Shown piece by piece: positions 1 through 8,268 of a DNA stretch of 45,375 nt. The notes beneath the pieces are model-generated. The model was given only the letters and a program-made list of their open reading frames with translations, was not told the DNA's origin and did no database searches. Numbering within the stretch: the first letter of the stretch is position 1; each line of letters opens with the position of its first letter. The position numbers and the translations under genes were made by a program. This DNA is from Flavobacterium xanthum (lineage in GTDB: Bacteria > Bacteroidota > Bacteroidia > Flavobacteriales > Flavobacteriaceae), in NCBI RefSeq assembly GCF_900142695.1, contig NZ_FRBU01000026.1:1-45375 (forward strand), read 5' to 3'.

Positions 1-28
1 AAAAGAACGTTTGCCGTTGTTGCGGGTG

Positions 29-58
29 CAAAACTAACTCCTTTATACCGGTATTCAA
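29..58 (-). promoter_or_regulatory. rRNA-operon-type promoter pointing off the left edge
   Basis: On the minus strand a perfect Bacteroidota promoter is seen: TTG at 58-56, a 19-nt spacer and TAGTTTTG (TAnnTTTG) at 36-29. It is preceded by an A/T-rich UP-like stretch (60-90) and followed by GCACCCGC and then GTTCTTTT near the edge, which resembles the start of flavobacterial rRNA leaders. From memory of rRNA promoters in this group, a 16S gene probably begins just outside the window. No rRNA sequence itself is visible. Confidence 0.6.
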
Positions 59-75
59 GCTTTTTTAAACTCTTT

Positions 76-462
76 TTTTATCCTTTTCTTAACTTAATCT
101 TTAACTTACTGAAACCGTGAATTTTGAAAGTAAAAGTTTTTTGTACTTCTCTCTCCCTTTCCAAAGCTAAGCATGTTAAAAGGATCAAAATCTAGTTTTT
201 TTGTCATTATATCGCGCTAGCAGCGATCGGATATGTGACTCCTTTTAGACATTAATTGGTTCTCTAAACCTCTTTGTTGGGATTACAGACAAGATTAATA
301 CTGAAATCAGGTCCTTGAATGCAGTATCATCGAAGAAAGGTAGGAAGTTTTTATCGCCTGGGCAGTTGTTGCTTGTTTGTTTATTGCGGTTCTCATTGTA
401 TTAAGACATTCTATTCCTATATATAAGGTACACCGAATTCTAAATCAATTATACAACTCCCC
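76..462. other. Gene-poor stretch with a possible degraded ORF
   Basis: No confident gene is present. Two plus-strand frames look faintly protein-like: from about 249 a frame reads LFVGITDKINTEIRSLNAVS, and from 344 a different frame reads IAWAVVACLFIAVLIVLRHS, a convincing membrane helix, to a stop at 465-467. Read across a frameshift near 350 they could be the tail of a decayed membrane protein. No start codon or family is recognisable, so no gene is called. Confidence 0.2.
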
Positions 463-608
463 GCGTTAGGGATAGTAGCAAAAAGCCCGCAGGCAAGTGA
501 AGTGTAACGCAACTTGACGAGGACTTGTAGCGAATAGCCCGACCCTCTATAAAAAAGAGGCTACTACCCATTTAGATAATAGCCTCTTTTTTATAGAGGG
601 AAACGCCC
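463..608 (+). repeat. Structured dispersed repeat, copy A
   Basis: This copy begins GCGTTAGGGATAGTAG, continues through AAAAGCCC and GAGGACTTG to CGAATAGCCCG, then a long hairpin, and closes with ACGCCC. Copy B at 44272-44374 (minus strand) has the same order of boxes but a different terminal hairpin. Copies C (23799-23892) and D (34911-34984) share the ends but have another middle. It lies between the rRNA-type promoter and the converging end of the permease gene. Confidence 0.75.
543..600. terminator. Long perfect hairpin, likely bidirectional terminator
   Basis: A perfect 21-bp stem is formed by 543-563 and 580-600 with a 16-nt loop. The stem contains an internal A6/T6 run. It lies 18 bp beyond the stop of the minus-strand permease gene and forms the variable hairpin of repeat copy A, so it may be a terminator, a part of the repeat, or both. 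Confidence 0.6.
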
Positions 609-617
609 AAATGAAGT

Positions 618-1853
618 TTAATCGAAACGGATGGCTTTTACTGGTGAAATTTTAGTTATTATATAGGATGGAATTAGCAACACCAAGAAACAAACAGCAA
701 CTGTAAGAGCATTAAGCAAGGCTATATATCCCCAGTTCAAATAAACTGGGGCTTGATTGACATAATAATTTTCTGGATTGAGTTTGATGACACCAAAATG
801 TTGCTGAATCAACAACAACGATATCCCTATGAGGTTTCCCCAAAACAGTCCTCTCACTATAAGGTAAAAGGCATTGTACAGAAATATTTTTCTAACTGAC
901 CAATTATTTGCCCCTAAAGCTTTAAGAATTCCTATCATTTGAGTGCGTTCAAGAATGAGCACTAAAAGCGCAACAACCATATTAATGGTGGCGACAAGTA
1001 TCATGACCGCTAAAATTACTATAATATTAAAATCGAACAATTGAAGCCATTCGAATATATAACTGTATTTTTCGATTATGGATTTCGTATCTAACGTAGA
1101 AGACGTTTGTGCATAAACCTGCTCACCTGTTTCCTGAATAGTATTAAAGTCATCTACAAAAACCTCAAAAGCTCCCACTTGATCGGGACTCCATTTATTA
1201 ATGCGCTGCAAGTGTCGAATGTCTCCTATTAAATAAGTGGCATCAAATTCCTGAAATCCAGAGTTAAAAATACCTGTGATTTTAAATCTTCGGATGTTTG
1301 GTAGTTTGTTTTGACTTTCTTTAATGAAAAACGTATTAAAAGAATCACCTACTTTTAGATTCAACCTTTTAGACAAGAATTGAGAAATTAAGACCTCTTG
1401 ATTAAGCTCTTTTGAGAAATCAGGCAATTTACCTGAAACCAGATATTCTTTAATATTATTCCACTGGTAATCCTGCCCAACTCCTTTGAGGATTACTCCT
1501 TCGAAAGCAGTTTCGGTTCTTATTATTCCTGCTTTGGTTGCGATGGCTTGAATGTGACTTATTCCAGAAACTGAAGTGAACTTTGGATAAAAATCTTGTT
1601 TTTTAGAAATAGGAATAAGTGTAACTTCCGATTGATTATTATCATAATTCGAAATAATAATATGGCCATTGAAGGCAGAAATCTTCTCTCGGATTTTTTG
1701 TTGCAATCCAATCCCAGTTGCTACCGAAACAATCATCATGATCATTCCTATGGCAATTGCCGAAATTGCAATTTTTATAATTGGCGCAGATATACTACTT
1801 TTATAATCTTTAGCAGTGATAAGTCGTTTGGCAATAAAGTATTCTAAATTCAA
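618..1853 (-). CDS. LolC/LolE-type ABC transporter permease (FtsX family)
   Basis: A 411-residue inner-membrane permease of the MacB/LolCE class. The N-terminal helix is at about residues 22-48 (IIKIAISAIAIGMIMMIVSV), followed by a large periplasmic domain (about 50-265) and three C-terminal helices at about 272-300, 323-350 and 370-398. The cytoplasmic signature RTQMIGILKALGANNWSVRK lies between the helices and is typical of FtsX-domain permeases. The family extrudes lipoproteins or similar substrates with a separate ATPase, which is not in the window. The start is TTG (1853-1851); no better in-frame ATG exists and MNLEYFIAKRL fits the family. The divergent lipoprotein gene starts only 6 bp away, so each promoter must lie inside the neighbour. 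Confidence 0.85.
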   Translation of the reverse strand: MNLEYFIAKRLITAKDYKSSISAPIIKIAISAIAIGMIMMIVSVATGIGLQQKIREKISAFNGHIIISNYDNNQSEVTLIPISKKQDFYPKFTSVSGISHIQAIATKAGIIRTETAFEGVILKGVGQDYQWNNIKEYLVSGKLPDFSKELNQEVLISQFLSKRLNLKVGDSFNTFFIKESQNKLPNIRRFKITGIFNSGFQEFDATYLIGDIRHLQRINKWSPDQVGAFEVFVDDFNTIQETGEQVYAQTSSTLDTKSIIEKYSYIFEWLQLFDFNIIVILAVMILVATINMVVALLVLILERTQMIGILKALGANNWSVRKIFLYNAFYLIVRGLFWGNLIGISLLLIQQHFGVIKLNPENYYVNQAPVYLNWGYIALLNALTVAVCFLVLLIPSYIITKISPVKAIRFD

Positions 1854-1859
1854 TTTGAT

Positions 1860-3074
1860 ATGGTATCTAGTTTGGTGTTCAAAAATACATTTTTATTATT
1901 TGTTTTACTAATCGTGTCTTGCGGAAGTTCGATAAAGATTAAAGAAGAAACAAAAAACTATACAAAAACTACAATAAAAAATCTCTTTCAAACAGTAAAA
2001 ACTGGTGCTGCTAATTTTGATGCTTATCTGCCATTATTAAAAGATAAAAAAGTTGGTATTGTAACCAACCAAACAGGCATCTTACCCAATAAAACCCATT
2101 TGGTTGATTTCTTTTTAGAAAAAAACATAGCTATTCAAACTATTTTTGCTCCAGAGCATGGTTTTCGAGGAACTGCGGACGCGGGTGAACATGTAGTCGA
2201 CGGAAAAGATTATAAAACAGGATTGCCTATTATTTCGCTTTATGGGGATAACAAAAAGCCCAGCTCCGAACAATTAGCTGGAATAGAGATCTTGGTTTTC
2301 GACTTGCAAGATGTGGGCGCACGATTTTACACGTACATTTCCTCTTTACACTATATTATGGAAGCTTGTGCCGAAAACAACATTCCTTTATTGATTTTAG
2401 ACAGACCCAATCCAAACATAAGTACTGTAGACGGTCCAATTTTAGAAATGGAATTTACGAGTTTTGTAGGAATGCATCCCGTACCAGTACTTCACGGAAT
2501 GACTATTGGCGAATACGCACAAATGATAAATGGAGAAAAATGGTTAAAACAAGGAATTCAATGTCAACTAACAGTAATTCCTTGTCTCAATTACAATAGA
2601 AATCTAAACTACAGTCTACCAGTAAAACCATCACCTAATCTTCCGAACGATCAAGCCGTTGCTCTTTATGCTAGTTTGTGTCTTTTTGAAGGTACTAATG
2701 TAAGTGTTGGTAGAGGTACAGAGAAGCAATTTCAAATTTACGGATCACCTTATTTACCCAACAATACCTTTAGTTTTATACCAAAACCAAATTTAGGTGC
2801 TAAAAACCCATTGCATAATGGAGTAAAATGTTTTGGCGAGGACCTAACCACTCAAACTAAACTGAATCAACTGGAATTGAAATGGCTTCTAAAAGCATAT
2901 AACTCTACCTTAGATAAAGCAAAATTCTTCAATTCTTTTTTCACAAAATTAGTGGGAACTAAAAACCTCCAACGGCAAATAGAAAATGGAATTTCAGAAA
3001 AAGAAATCAGAGAAAGCTGGAAGGACGGCTTGCAAAAGTTTAAGAAAATGAACGCAAAATATTTGATTTATTAA
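1860..3074 (+). CDS. DUF1343 / NamZ-type exo-beta-N-acetylmuramidase lipoprotein
   Basis: A 404-residue protein with a lipoprotein signal (FLLFVLLIVSC, Cys21 as lipidation site), so probably anchored in the periplasm or outer membrane. The family signatures are clear: KVGIVTNQTG, then FAPEHGFRG around residues 100-108, ILVFDLQDVGARFYTY, PLLILDRPNP and the HPVPVLHGMTIGEYA block. NamZ enzymes release terminal MurNAc from peptidoglycan fragments and serve muropeptide recycling. Length matches the family. No other muropeptide-recycling gene is next to it. Assignment to the family is firm; substrate is inferred. Confidence 0.85.
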   Translation: MVSSLVFKNTFLLFVLLIVSCGSSIKIKEETKNYTKTTIKNLFQTVKTGAANFDAYLPLLKDKKVGIVTNQTGILPNKTHLVDFFLEKNIAIQTIFAPEHGFRGTADAGEHVVDGKDYKTGLPIISLYGDNKKPSSEQLAGIEILVFDLQDVGARFYTYISSLHYIMEACAENNIPLLILDRPNPNISTVDGPILEMEFTSFVGMHPVPVLHGMTIGEYAQMINGEKWLKQGIQCQLTVIPCLNYNRNLNYSLPVKPSPNLPNDQAVALYASLCLFEGTNVSVGRGTEKQFQIYGSPYLPNNTFSFIPKPNLGAKNPLHNGVKCFGEDLTTQTKLNQLELKWLLKAYNSTLDKAKFFNSFFTKLVGTKNLQRQIENGISEKEIRESWKDGLQKFKKMNAKYLIY

Positions 3075-3136
3075 AAATTAATCCTTTACTCGACAGAAAA
3101 GGATTGAAAATCACAATAGGGAGATATAATTGTAAA

Positions 3137-3631
3137 TTATAATGGCAACTTCTTCTTCATTTCTTCTACTATATTAAAAGCAGCTGGGCAAATTGCGACG
3201 TTCTTTAACGTTAGATCTGTAATTTGCTGAAACTTCTTTCTGTCCGTATGCGGGAATTCGCGACATGCTTTTGGTCGGACGTCATAAATCATACATGCAT
3301 TTTCATGATCTAAAAAAGTACACGGAACACTTTGCAAAACATAATCTTGGTCTTCATCAACATGCAGATATTGTTCTATAAATTGCTGTGGCTTTTGTCT
3401 CAAATATTTCGACACACGCTCAATATCTGCAGAAGTAAATAATGGCCCTGTTGTCTTGCAGCAATTAGCACATTTCAAACAATCTGTTTTTTTGAATTCA
3501 GCATCATGTAAATCCTGCATTACATAATCTAAATTTTTCGGGGTCTTTTTTTTCAGCTTATCGAAATACTTTTTGTTTTCGATATGCTTATCTTTGGCTT
3601 CTTTAGGAAGTTCGTTTAAAGTAGGTTTCAA
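3137..3631 (-). CDS. YkgJ-type cysteine cluster protein
   Basis: A 164-residue soluble protein with the CxxC-type metal cluster of the YkgJ/CxxCxxCC family: CLKCANCC at about residues 56-63, then CTFLDHENACMIYDVRPKAC with a following REFP. Such proteins probably bind zinc or an Fe-S cluster; the biochemical role is unknown. The start is TTG at 3631-3629, giving MKPTLNELPKEA; no in-frame ATG exists until well inside the protein. A good -7 box (TAGTTTTG) sits on the minus strand at 3660-3653, leaving a short leader. The methyltransferase gene diverges from it. Confidence 0.8.
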   Translation of the reverse strand: MKPTLNELPKEAKDKHIENKKYFDKLKKKTPKNLDYVMQDLHDAEFKKTDCLKCANCCKTTGPLFTSADIERVSKYLRQKPQQFIEQYLHVDEDQDYVLQSVPCTFLDHENACMIYDVRPKACREFPHTDRKKFQQITDLTLKNVAICPAAFNIVEEMKKKLPL

Positions 3632-3716
3632 ATTGAAAGTTTAATTTTTTTGCAAAACTAACACTTTTTGAACGAGGATTATAGCTTTATGAATGTTGAA
3701 TTTAGAATTACAAACA

Positions 3717-4424
3717 ATGAAAGACCTTTTTGGCCAAGCCATACTCGATTATCAAACCAATAATTCTCCAGAGGATTTAATTACTGAGACTACCATCTCT
3801 GAAGAAGATGAAATGTCCGTTGCTTATTTATTCCGTTCGCACGACGAAATGCCATTAATGGAACAAAAAGCACTAGAACTTGCTAAAGGAAAAGTGCTAG
3901 ATGTAGGTTGTGGTGCAGGAAGTCACAGTTTGTATTTACAAAACGAAAGAAATTTACATGTTACCTCAATTGATATTTCTACAAATGCCATTCAAGCCTG
4001 CACGCTTCGTGGACTTAAAAATGCACAAGTTCAAGATGTAATGACGATAGAAGATGAAAAATACGATACTATTTTATTATTAATGAACGGTGCTGGCATG
4101 TGCGGAAAGTTAAAAAACATCCCTAATTTTCTTTTAAAATTAAAATCATTACTGCTTCCTGGTGGTCAAATTTTACTGGACAGTTCTGATATCATTTATA
4201 TGTTTGATGATGATGAAGATGGCGGCAAGTGGATACCTTCAAAAAACGAATATTATGGCGAAATAGTTTTCAACATCTCCTATAAAGGCGAGAAGGAAAA
4301 ACCATTCGATTGGATGTTCATTGATTATAATACTTTGCAAAATGCTGCTTTAGATAATGGATTTCAATGCCAATTAATTCTCGAAGGGGAACATTATGAT
4401 TATTTAGCAAAACTTTCATTTTAA
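3717..4424 (+). CDS. Class I SAM-dependent methyltransferase
   Basis: About 235 residues with a Rossmann-type methyltransferase core. SAM motif I is VLDVGCGAGSHSLYL, followed by an acidic strand end (SIDIS), and the later DTILLLMNGAGMCG and LLPGGQILLDSSDI segments fit a class I enzyme. The substrate cannot be told. An ATG at 3693 would add eight residues, but a -7-like box (TAGCTTTA, 3681-3688) puts transcription start near it, and MKDLFGQAIL looks like the natural N-terminus, so 3717 is preferred. A bidirectional terminator follows. Confidence 0.75.
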   Translation: MKDLFGQAILDYQTNNSPEDLITETTISEEDEMSVAYLFRSHDEMPLMEQKALELAKGKVLDVGCGAGSHSLYLQNERNLHVTSIDISTNAIQACTLRGLKNAQVQDVMTIEDEKYDTILLLMNGAGMCGKLKNIPNFLLKLKSLLLPGGQILLDSSDIIYMFDDDEDGGKWIPSKNEYYGEIVFNISYKGEKEKPFDWMFIDYNTLQNAALDNGFQCQLILEGEHYDYLAKLSF

Positions 4425-4532
4425 AGTAATACCCTAGAAGGAGACAAGATAAAAATAAATCCTTCAATACTAAAAAAGTGAACAAGCTGGCAATTCAAAA
4501 AACCAATAGTTTCACACAAGGACTATAACGAA

Positions 4533-4566
4533 AAACCCCAAAACAGGATTAAATGTTTTGGGGTTT
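4533..4566. terminator. Bidirectional terminator
   Basis: A 13-bp perfect stem (4533-4545 with 4554-4566) of the form AAACCCCAAAACA, with a short loop and T-rich flanks on both strands. It separates the converging methyltransferase and queE genes. Confidence 0.85.
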
Positions 4567-4571
4567 AATTT

Positions 4572-5204
4572 TTAAGGGATATTCAAATATTTATGTGTTT
4601 GTAATGATACGCGCCATTTGGGATTTTTCATGACATAATCCACAATTAACGGTGTCATTTCTTCTTTTTTGCTCCATTCTGGTTGAAGAAACAAAATAGC
4701 ATTTGGATTTACTTTTTCGGCTTGTTCTTCAGCAAAAACAAAATCATGTTTATTATAAATAATTACTTTCAACTCGTGCGCATTATCATAAACGGTTTCT
4801 GTCGGTAATTTGTTTTTCTTTGGCGAAAGACAAATCCAATCCCAAGCTCCGGAGAGCGGATAAGCACCTGAAGTTTCAATATGAACTTTTAAATTTTGTT
4901 CTTTTAGTTTTTGAGTAAGCAAAGTCATGTCCCACATCAAAGGTTCTCCACCGGTAACCACGACAGTGTCTGCATACTTATTTGCATTTTCGACTATCAA
5001 ATCAATACTCGTTGGCGGGTGCAATGCTGCATTCCAACTTTCTTTTACATCACACCAATGGCATCCAACATCACAACCACCTATTCGAATAAAATATGCT
5101 GCTGTTCCAGTATGAAATCCTTCTCCCTGAATGGTATAAAATTCTTCCATCAAGGGTAACATCGCGCCTTTGTTAACTTCTAATTGTATTTCTTTTGATA
5201 ACAT
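4572..5204 (-). CDS. queE: 7-carboxy-7-deazaguanine synthase
   Basis: A 210-residue radical SAM enzyme. It converts 6-carboxytetrahydropterin to 7-carboxy-7-deazaguanine in the preQ0/queuosine pathway. The N-terminal FYTIQGEG motif and the [4Fe-4S] cluster motif CDVGCHWC (Cys44, Cys48, Cys51) are present; VVTGGEPLMW and the later VHIETSGAYPL segment are typical of QueE. Its length is that of the family. A second queuosine gene, queA, is in this window at 23979-25028, far away and not co-transcribed. Its promoter region holds two direct repeats, described separately. Confidence 0.93.
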   Translation of the reverse strand: MLSKEIQLEVNKGAMLPLMEEFYTIQGEGFHTGTAAYFIRIGGCDVGCHWCDVKESWNAALHPPTSIDLIVENANKYADTVVVTGGEPLMWDMTLLTQKLKEQNLKVHIETSGAYPLSGAWDWICLSPKKNKLPTETVYDNAHELKVIIYNKHDFVFAEEQAEKVNPNAILFLQPEWSKKEEMTPLIVDYVMKNPKWRVSLQTHKYLNIP

Positions 5205-5221
5205 TATTTTATTTTAAAGTG

Positions 5222-5257
5222 CAAAGATAGTTAATTTGAAAAGGAGTTAATTTGAAA
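5222..5257 (-). promoter_or_regulatory. queE promoter with tandem 13-bp direct repeats
   Basis: The minus strand carries TATCTTTG (a perfect TAnnTTTG box) at 5229-5222, about 18 bp before the queE ATG. AGTTAATTTGAAA (plus strand) occurs at 5229-5241 and again at 5245-5257, a 16-bp period covering the -33 region. This could be a tandem operator; it could also be chance in AT-rich DNA. Confidence 0.5.
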
Positions 5258-5373
5258 TCGGTAGCTAATATTACAAACTTCGAAAATGCGTTAGCCATCA
5301 GCAATGTAATCCATAGTAAGAAATGAGAATTTTATCCTTAACTATTATTCTCTTAAAATATTAAGCACAAAAA

Positions 5374-5401
5374 AAACCGATAATCAAATGACTATCGGTT
5401 T
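5374..5401 (-). terminator. Terminator of the exb-tonB operon
   Basis: A 9-bp stem (5374-5382 with 5393-5401, AAACCGATA) followed on the minus strand by a T8 run. It lies 23 bp beyond the stop codon of the TPR gene, the last gene of the operon. Confidence 0.8.
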
Positions 5402-5423
5402 CTATTATCCTTAAAAATTTCAA

Positions 5424-7103
5424 CTATTTTAAAATCTTTATCGACTCAGCAGCATAACTATTTGCTGGATCTAAAGCAAGAGTTTTTTTAAAGTACTCAA
5501 TAGCTTTAGGCTTGTCAGTGTTTGCAAAACTTGCTGCCATATTATTGTAAGATTCAATAATCTTAGTCTTAACGGCTGGTTTGGCAAGTTCTTCTGCTCC
5601 TAGTTCTGTAGTTTTTGCTACATAATCTTCATAATTCTTAACCATAACATCATCTTTTTCAAGTAATCTGTTGGTTCTTGCTTTATAAAGATAAGCTTCT
5701 AAATACGTTGGCGAAGCTACTAACACTTTATCAAAAGCTGCCAGAGCCTTTTCCAATCCAACTACATCAACTTTCACTCCTTTTTCTTTGTTTATGTTTG
5801 CGTAGTAATTCGCTAAACCAAAATAAACATTGTCATCAAGGAAATTTGAAGAATCATTGGTATTTGCACCATATTCAAATATTGCAGCAGCTTCGGTATA
5901 CAGTTTTTCTGCAAATAATTTTTTACCTACTTCACTTAATTCTTGGACTGCTAAAGGTTCCATTTCAATCGCTTTTTTGATATCCACTAAACCTGCTTGA
6001 AAAGCAATTGGATCAATTGACAATCCATCAGCGCTAGTTCCTTTTTTAATTTTAGTTAAACCCAAATACAAATAATCTAATGCTATAGCTTTATTTCCTG
6101 GAGAAGTAATAAAACTGTCCAATGATTTAATAGCTACATCAACATTACCGTTTTTGTATGCAGCATATCCTAAATAACGGTAGATTCTTGGATTAACTTT
6201 GTCCAATTCTATCATTTTATTTGCTTCAGCTTCAAGTGCTACATAATCCTCTACTAAAATAAGAAAATCGGCACGACGCATTCTAGAATGAATAGAATAA
6301 TCTGTTAAGGACATGTATTTATCGTAGTATCCTATTGCAGTTTTGTAATTTAAAGCAGCTTGAGATGGCTTGTTACGTGCTATTTTATAATACGTTTCTG
6401 CTAACTCTCTGTATACTGGTCCATAATTTGGATTCAGTGCAATTACTTCATTGTACGCTTTTAAAGCTTCATCATACGATTTAGCCCCTTTCAACAAAAC
6501 TCCTAATTGCATTTTTGCTCTAAGCAAAGTATTGTCTGCCTGAAAAGCACTTCTATATGCAACATAAGCTTCATTTTGCTTACCATCACCATAATAAGCA
6601 TCTCCTAAGGCCAGTTGCAATTGAGCATCTTGCGCATTATTAATTGCAGCTCTACTTAAAACTGCGATTGCATTTTTGTAATCTGGTTTCACCGCATTCA
6701 TATAGGCTCTACCGATATAAATAAATTCTTCGAAATCTTTTCTTCTCATGTCGCCTGTAGCTAAAGCAAATTTAGCTTGAGCACCAGCAACATCATTTTT
6801 ATCTAAATCCATTTGACCTAGACCAATGTGATTCAATTTAGCCCCATCAGAAGCGCTTAATCCATTTTGAAAATAAATCTTAGCAGAATCTTGTACATTT
6901 TGATTCAGATAAACATTCCCTAAAGTAAAAAATGCAGCTCCATTAGATGGCTTTGCTTTAATGATTGATTTTAAAATTGTTTTTGCGCTTTCAAATTGCT
7001 CCGCATCAATCGCTTTTTTAGCTTGATTAATATCCTGTGCTTGCAGCGTAAAAGCTGACGCCAATAAGGCAACACTTAACGTTGTAAATTTATTCATGTT
7101 CAT
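5424..7103 (-). CDS. Secreted TPR-repeat protein
   Basis: About 559 residues: a signal peptide (MNKFTTLSVALLASAFTLQA, cleavage before Q) followed by tetratricopeptide-like repeats along nearly the whole length, for example FFTLGNVYLNQNVQDSAKIY and YGPVYRELAETYYKIARN, ending with YFKKTLALDPANSYAAESIK. It is probably a periplasmic scaffold. It is the last gene of the ExbB-ExbD-TonB operon, 10 bp after the PstS-like gene when started at 7103. A start at 7127 would overlap that gene by 14 bp and lengthen the signal peptide n-region, so it is less likely; 7097 is also possible. The partner is unknown. Confidence 0.75.
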   Translation of the reverse strand: MNMNKFTTLSVALLASAFTLQAQDINQAKKAIDAEQFESAKTILKSIIKAKPSNGAAFFTLGNVYLNQNVQDSAKIYFQNGLSASDGAKLNHIGLGQMDLDKNDVAGAQAKFALATGDMRRKDFEEFIYIGRAYMNAVKPDYKNAIAVLSRAAINNAQDAQLQLALGDAYYGDGKQNEAYVAYRSAFQADNTLLRAKMQLGVLLKGAKSYDEALKAYNEVIALNPNYGPVYRELAETYYKIARNKPSQAALNYKTAIGYYDKYMSLTDYSIHSRMRRADFLILVEDYVALEAEANKMIELDKVNPRIYRYLGYAAYKNGNVDVAIKSLDSFITSPGNKAIALDYLYLGLTKIKKGTSADGLSIDPIAFQAGLVDIKKAIEMEPLAVQELSEVGKKLFAEKLYTEAAAIFEYGANTNDSSNFLDDNVYFGLANYYANINKEKGVKVDVVGLEKALAAFDKVLVASPTYLEAYLYKARTNRLLEKDDVMVKNYEDYVAKTTELGAEELAKPAVKTKIIESYNNMAASFANTDKPKAIEYFKKTLALDPANSYAAESIKILK

Positions 7104-7113
7104 TGTAGTTAAA

Positions 7114-8034
7114 TTATTTTTCATCATTTTGGCTTTTAGTTATTGTAAATTTCCTCGCAGGAATACGTATAGGTAACAACCCGGATTTTAAAATTATTCT
7201 TTGTCCTACATCTCCACCAACGAATGAAGCGAACCCCATCCCTAGGCCAGAATAACCTTGACAGTTGATTATATACAAATCACGTGCCAAAGGGTATTTT
7301 TTTTCTGCTATATTATTTTGCGATGGCAAGTAGGATTCATTCCCTACGAGACCCGTTACTCTTAAAGCATTCACATTATCAACATACTTTTGCATCGCTG
7401 GCTGTGGCTGAGATAGCCAATTGACACCAACAACACCAATCATATCTGAATTTTCCGAAACATATTTTATCACTTCATCATTGGTTTTAAAGGAGAAAAC
7501 CCCACTTTTAGGAATACTCTCAATCCCTGCCAAAGATTTCATGTAGCGCACCGTGCTTGAATTCAAATTGTCAAAAACCAATCCTTTAATTGATGGAGTA
7601 GACTTTCCTTGCATAAAACTTATGACCTCTTTAAGAGAGATTATCGAGTCTTGCTTATTCTTATTAGCAATAAACGCAATGGCATCTGTAGCAAATGGCG
7701 TTATTTTAGGGTTAATTTTTCTCGATCTAAAAATTTTCAATTCCTCCGCTGTCAAATTTCTAGACAAAATCGCTATAGCTCCTTTTTCATTAAATAAAGA
7801 GTTTAGGACTTCAGACTCCGATTTTGAAACAAGCTTTATCTTAGCCTCATAATTATTCTCAAATACGGCTACCTGATCCTCTATTATAGGAGACAACGTT
7901 TCATCAACAAAGACCGTTGCAGTACCTTTCAAAATAGTTTCCTCTTCCTTTGACGTATTAGTTTGATTACAAGAGTAACCTAACACTAGTACTAAGAAAA
8001 AAATAAAATATGGAAGTTTAGCAAATTTTTTCAT
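7114..8034 (-). CDS. PstS-like substrate-binding lipoprotein
   Basis: A 306-residue protein with a lipoprotein signal peptide ending LVLGYSC (Cys22). The rest follows the periplasmic phosphate-binding (PstS/PBP-like) fold: GTATVFVDETLSPIIEDQVA at the start of the first lobe, a hinge region with NSSTVRYMKSLAG, and a second-lobe segment YPLARDLYIINCQGYSGLGM typical of PstS-like domains. There is no PstABC transporter nearby; instead it sits in an ExbBD-TonB operon, 3 bp after a small membrane protein gene. A role tied to TonB-dependent uptake or to sensing is inferred; phosphate binding is unproven. Confidence 0.75.
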   Translation of the reverse strand: MKKFAKLPYFIFFLVLVLGYSCNQTNTSKEEETILKGTATVFVDETLSPIIEDQVAVFENNYEAKIKLVSKSESEVLNSLFNEKGAIAILSRNLTAEELKIFRSRKINPKITPFATDAIAFIANKNKQDSIISLKEVISFMQGKSTPSIKGLVFDNLNSSTVRYMKSLAGIESIPKSGVFSFKTNDEVIKYVSENSDMIGVVGVNWLSQPQPAMQKYVDNVNALRVTGLVGNESYLPSQNNIAEKKYPLARDLYIINCQGYSGLGMGFASFVGGDVGQRIILKSGLLPIRIPARKFTITKSQNDEK

Positions 8035-8037
8035 AAA

Positions 8038-8268
8038 CTAATTATTATTATCGTTAATAATTCGGAAGAATCTAAATGAAGCATAAGCTATAAGTAAAAT
8101 TCCGAATGCGATTCTATACGCTGGAGACATATCTAAAGGGAAATTCTTCATGAAGATAATGAATAAACCTAATACAAGATATACCAGAAAAAACAAAATT
8201 CCTAAAACAAGAAGAAATCGCTCTTTAAGCGATTTCTTCCTAATATTACTAAGTATGTTATTCAACAT
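8038..8268 (-). CDS. Small membrane protein of the TonB operon
   Basis: A 76-residue protein with two predicted membrane helices (FLLVLGILFFLVYLVLGLFI and IAFGILLIAYASFRFF) separated by a short loop, and basic ends. Its start codon overlaps the tonB stop by one base (TAATG), so translation is coupled. Function unknown. Proteins of this size and topology occur in this operon position in relatives, as far as I recall; a complex with ExbBD or TonB is an inference from position only. Confidence 0.7.
   Translation of the reverse strand: MLNNILSNIRKKSLKERFLLVLGILFFLVYLVLGLFIIFMKNFPLDMSPAYRIAFGILLIAYASFRFFRIINDNNN

Noticed and set aside
5678..5980. Plus-strand ORF of 100 codons opposite the TPR gene
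   Set aside because: Antisense shadow of a well-supported gene; Leu-rich nonsense composition.
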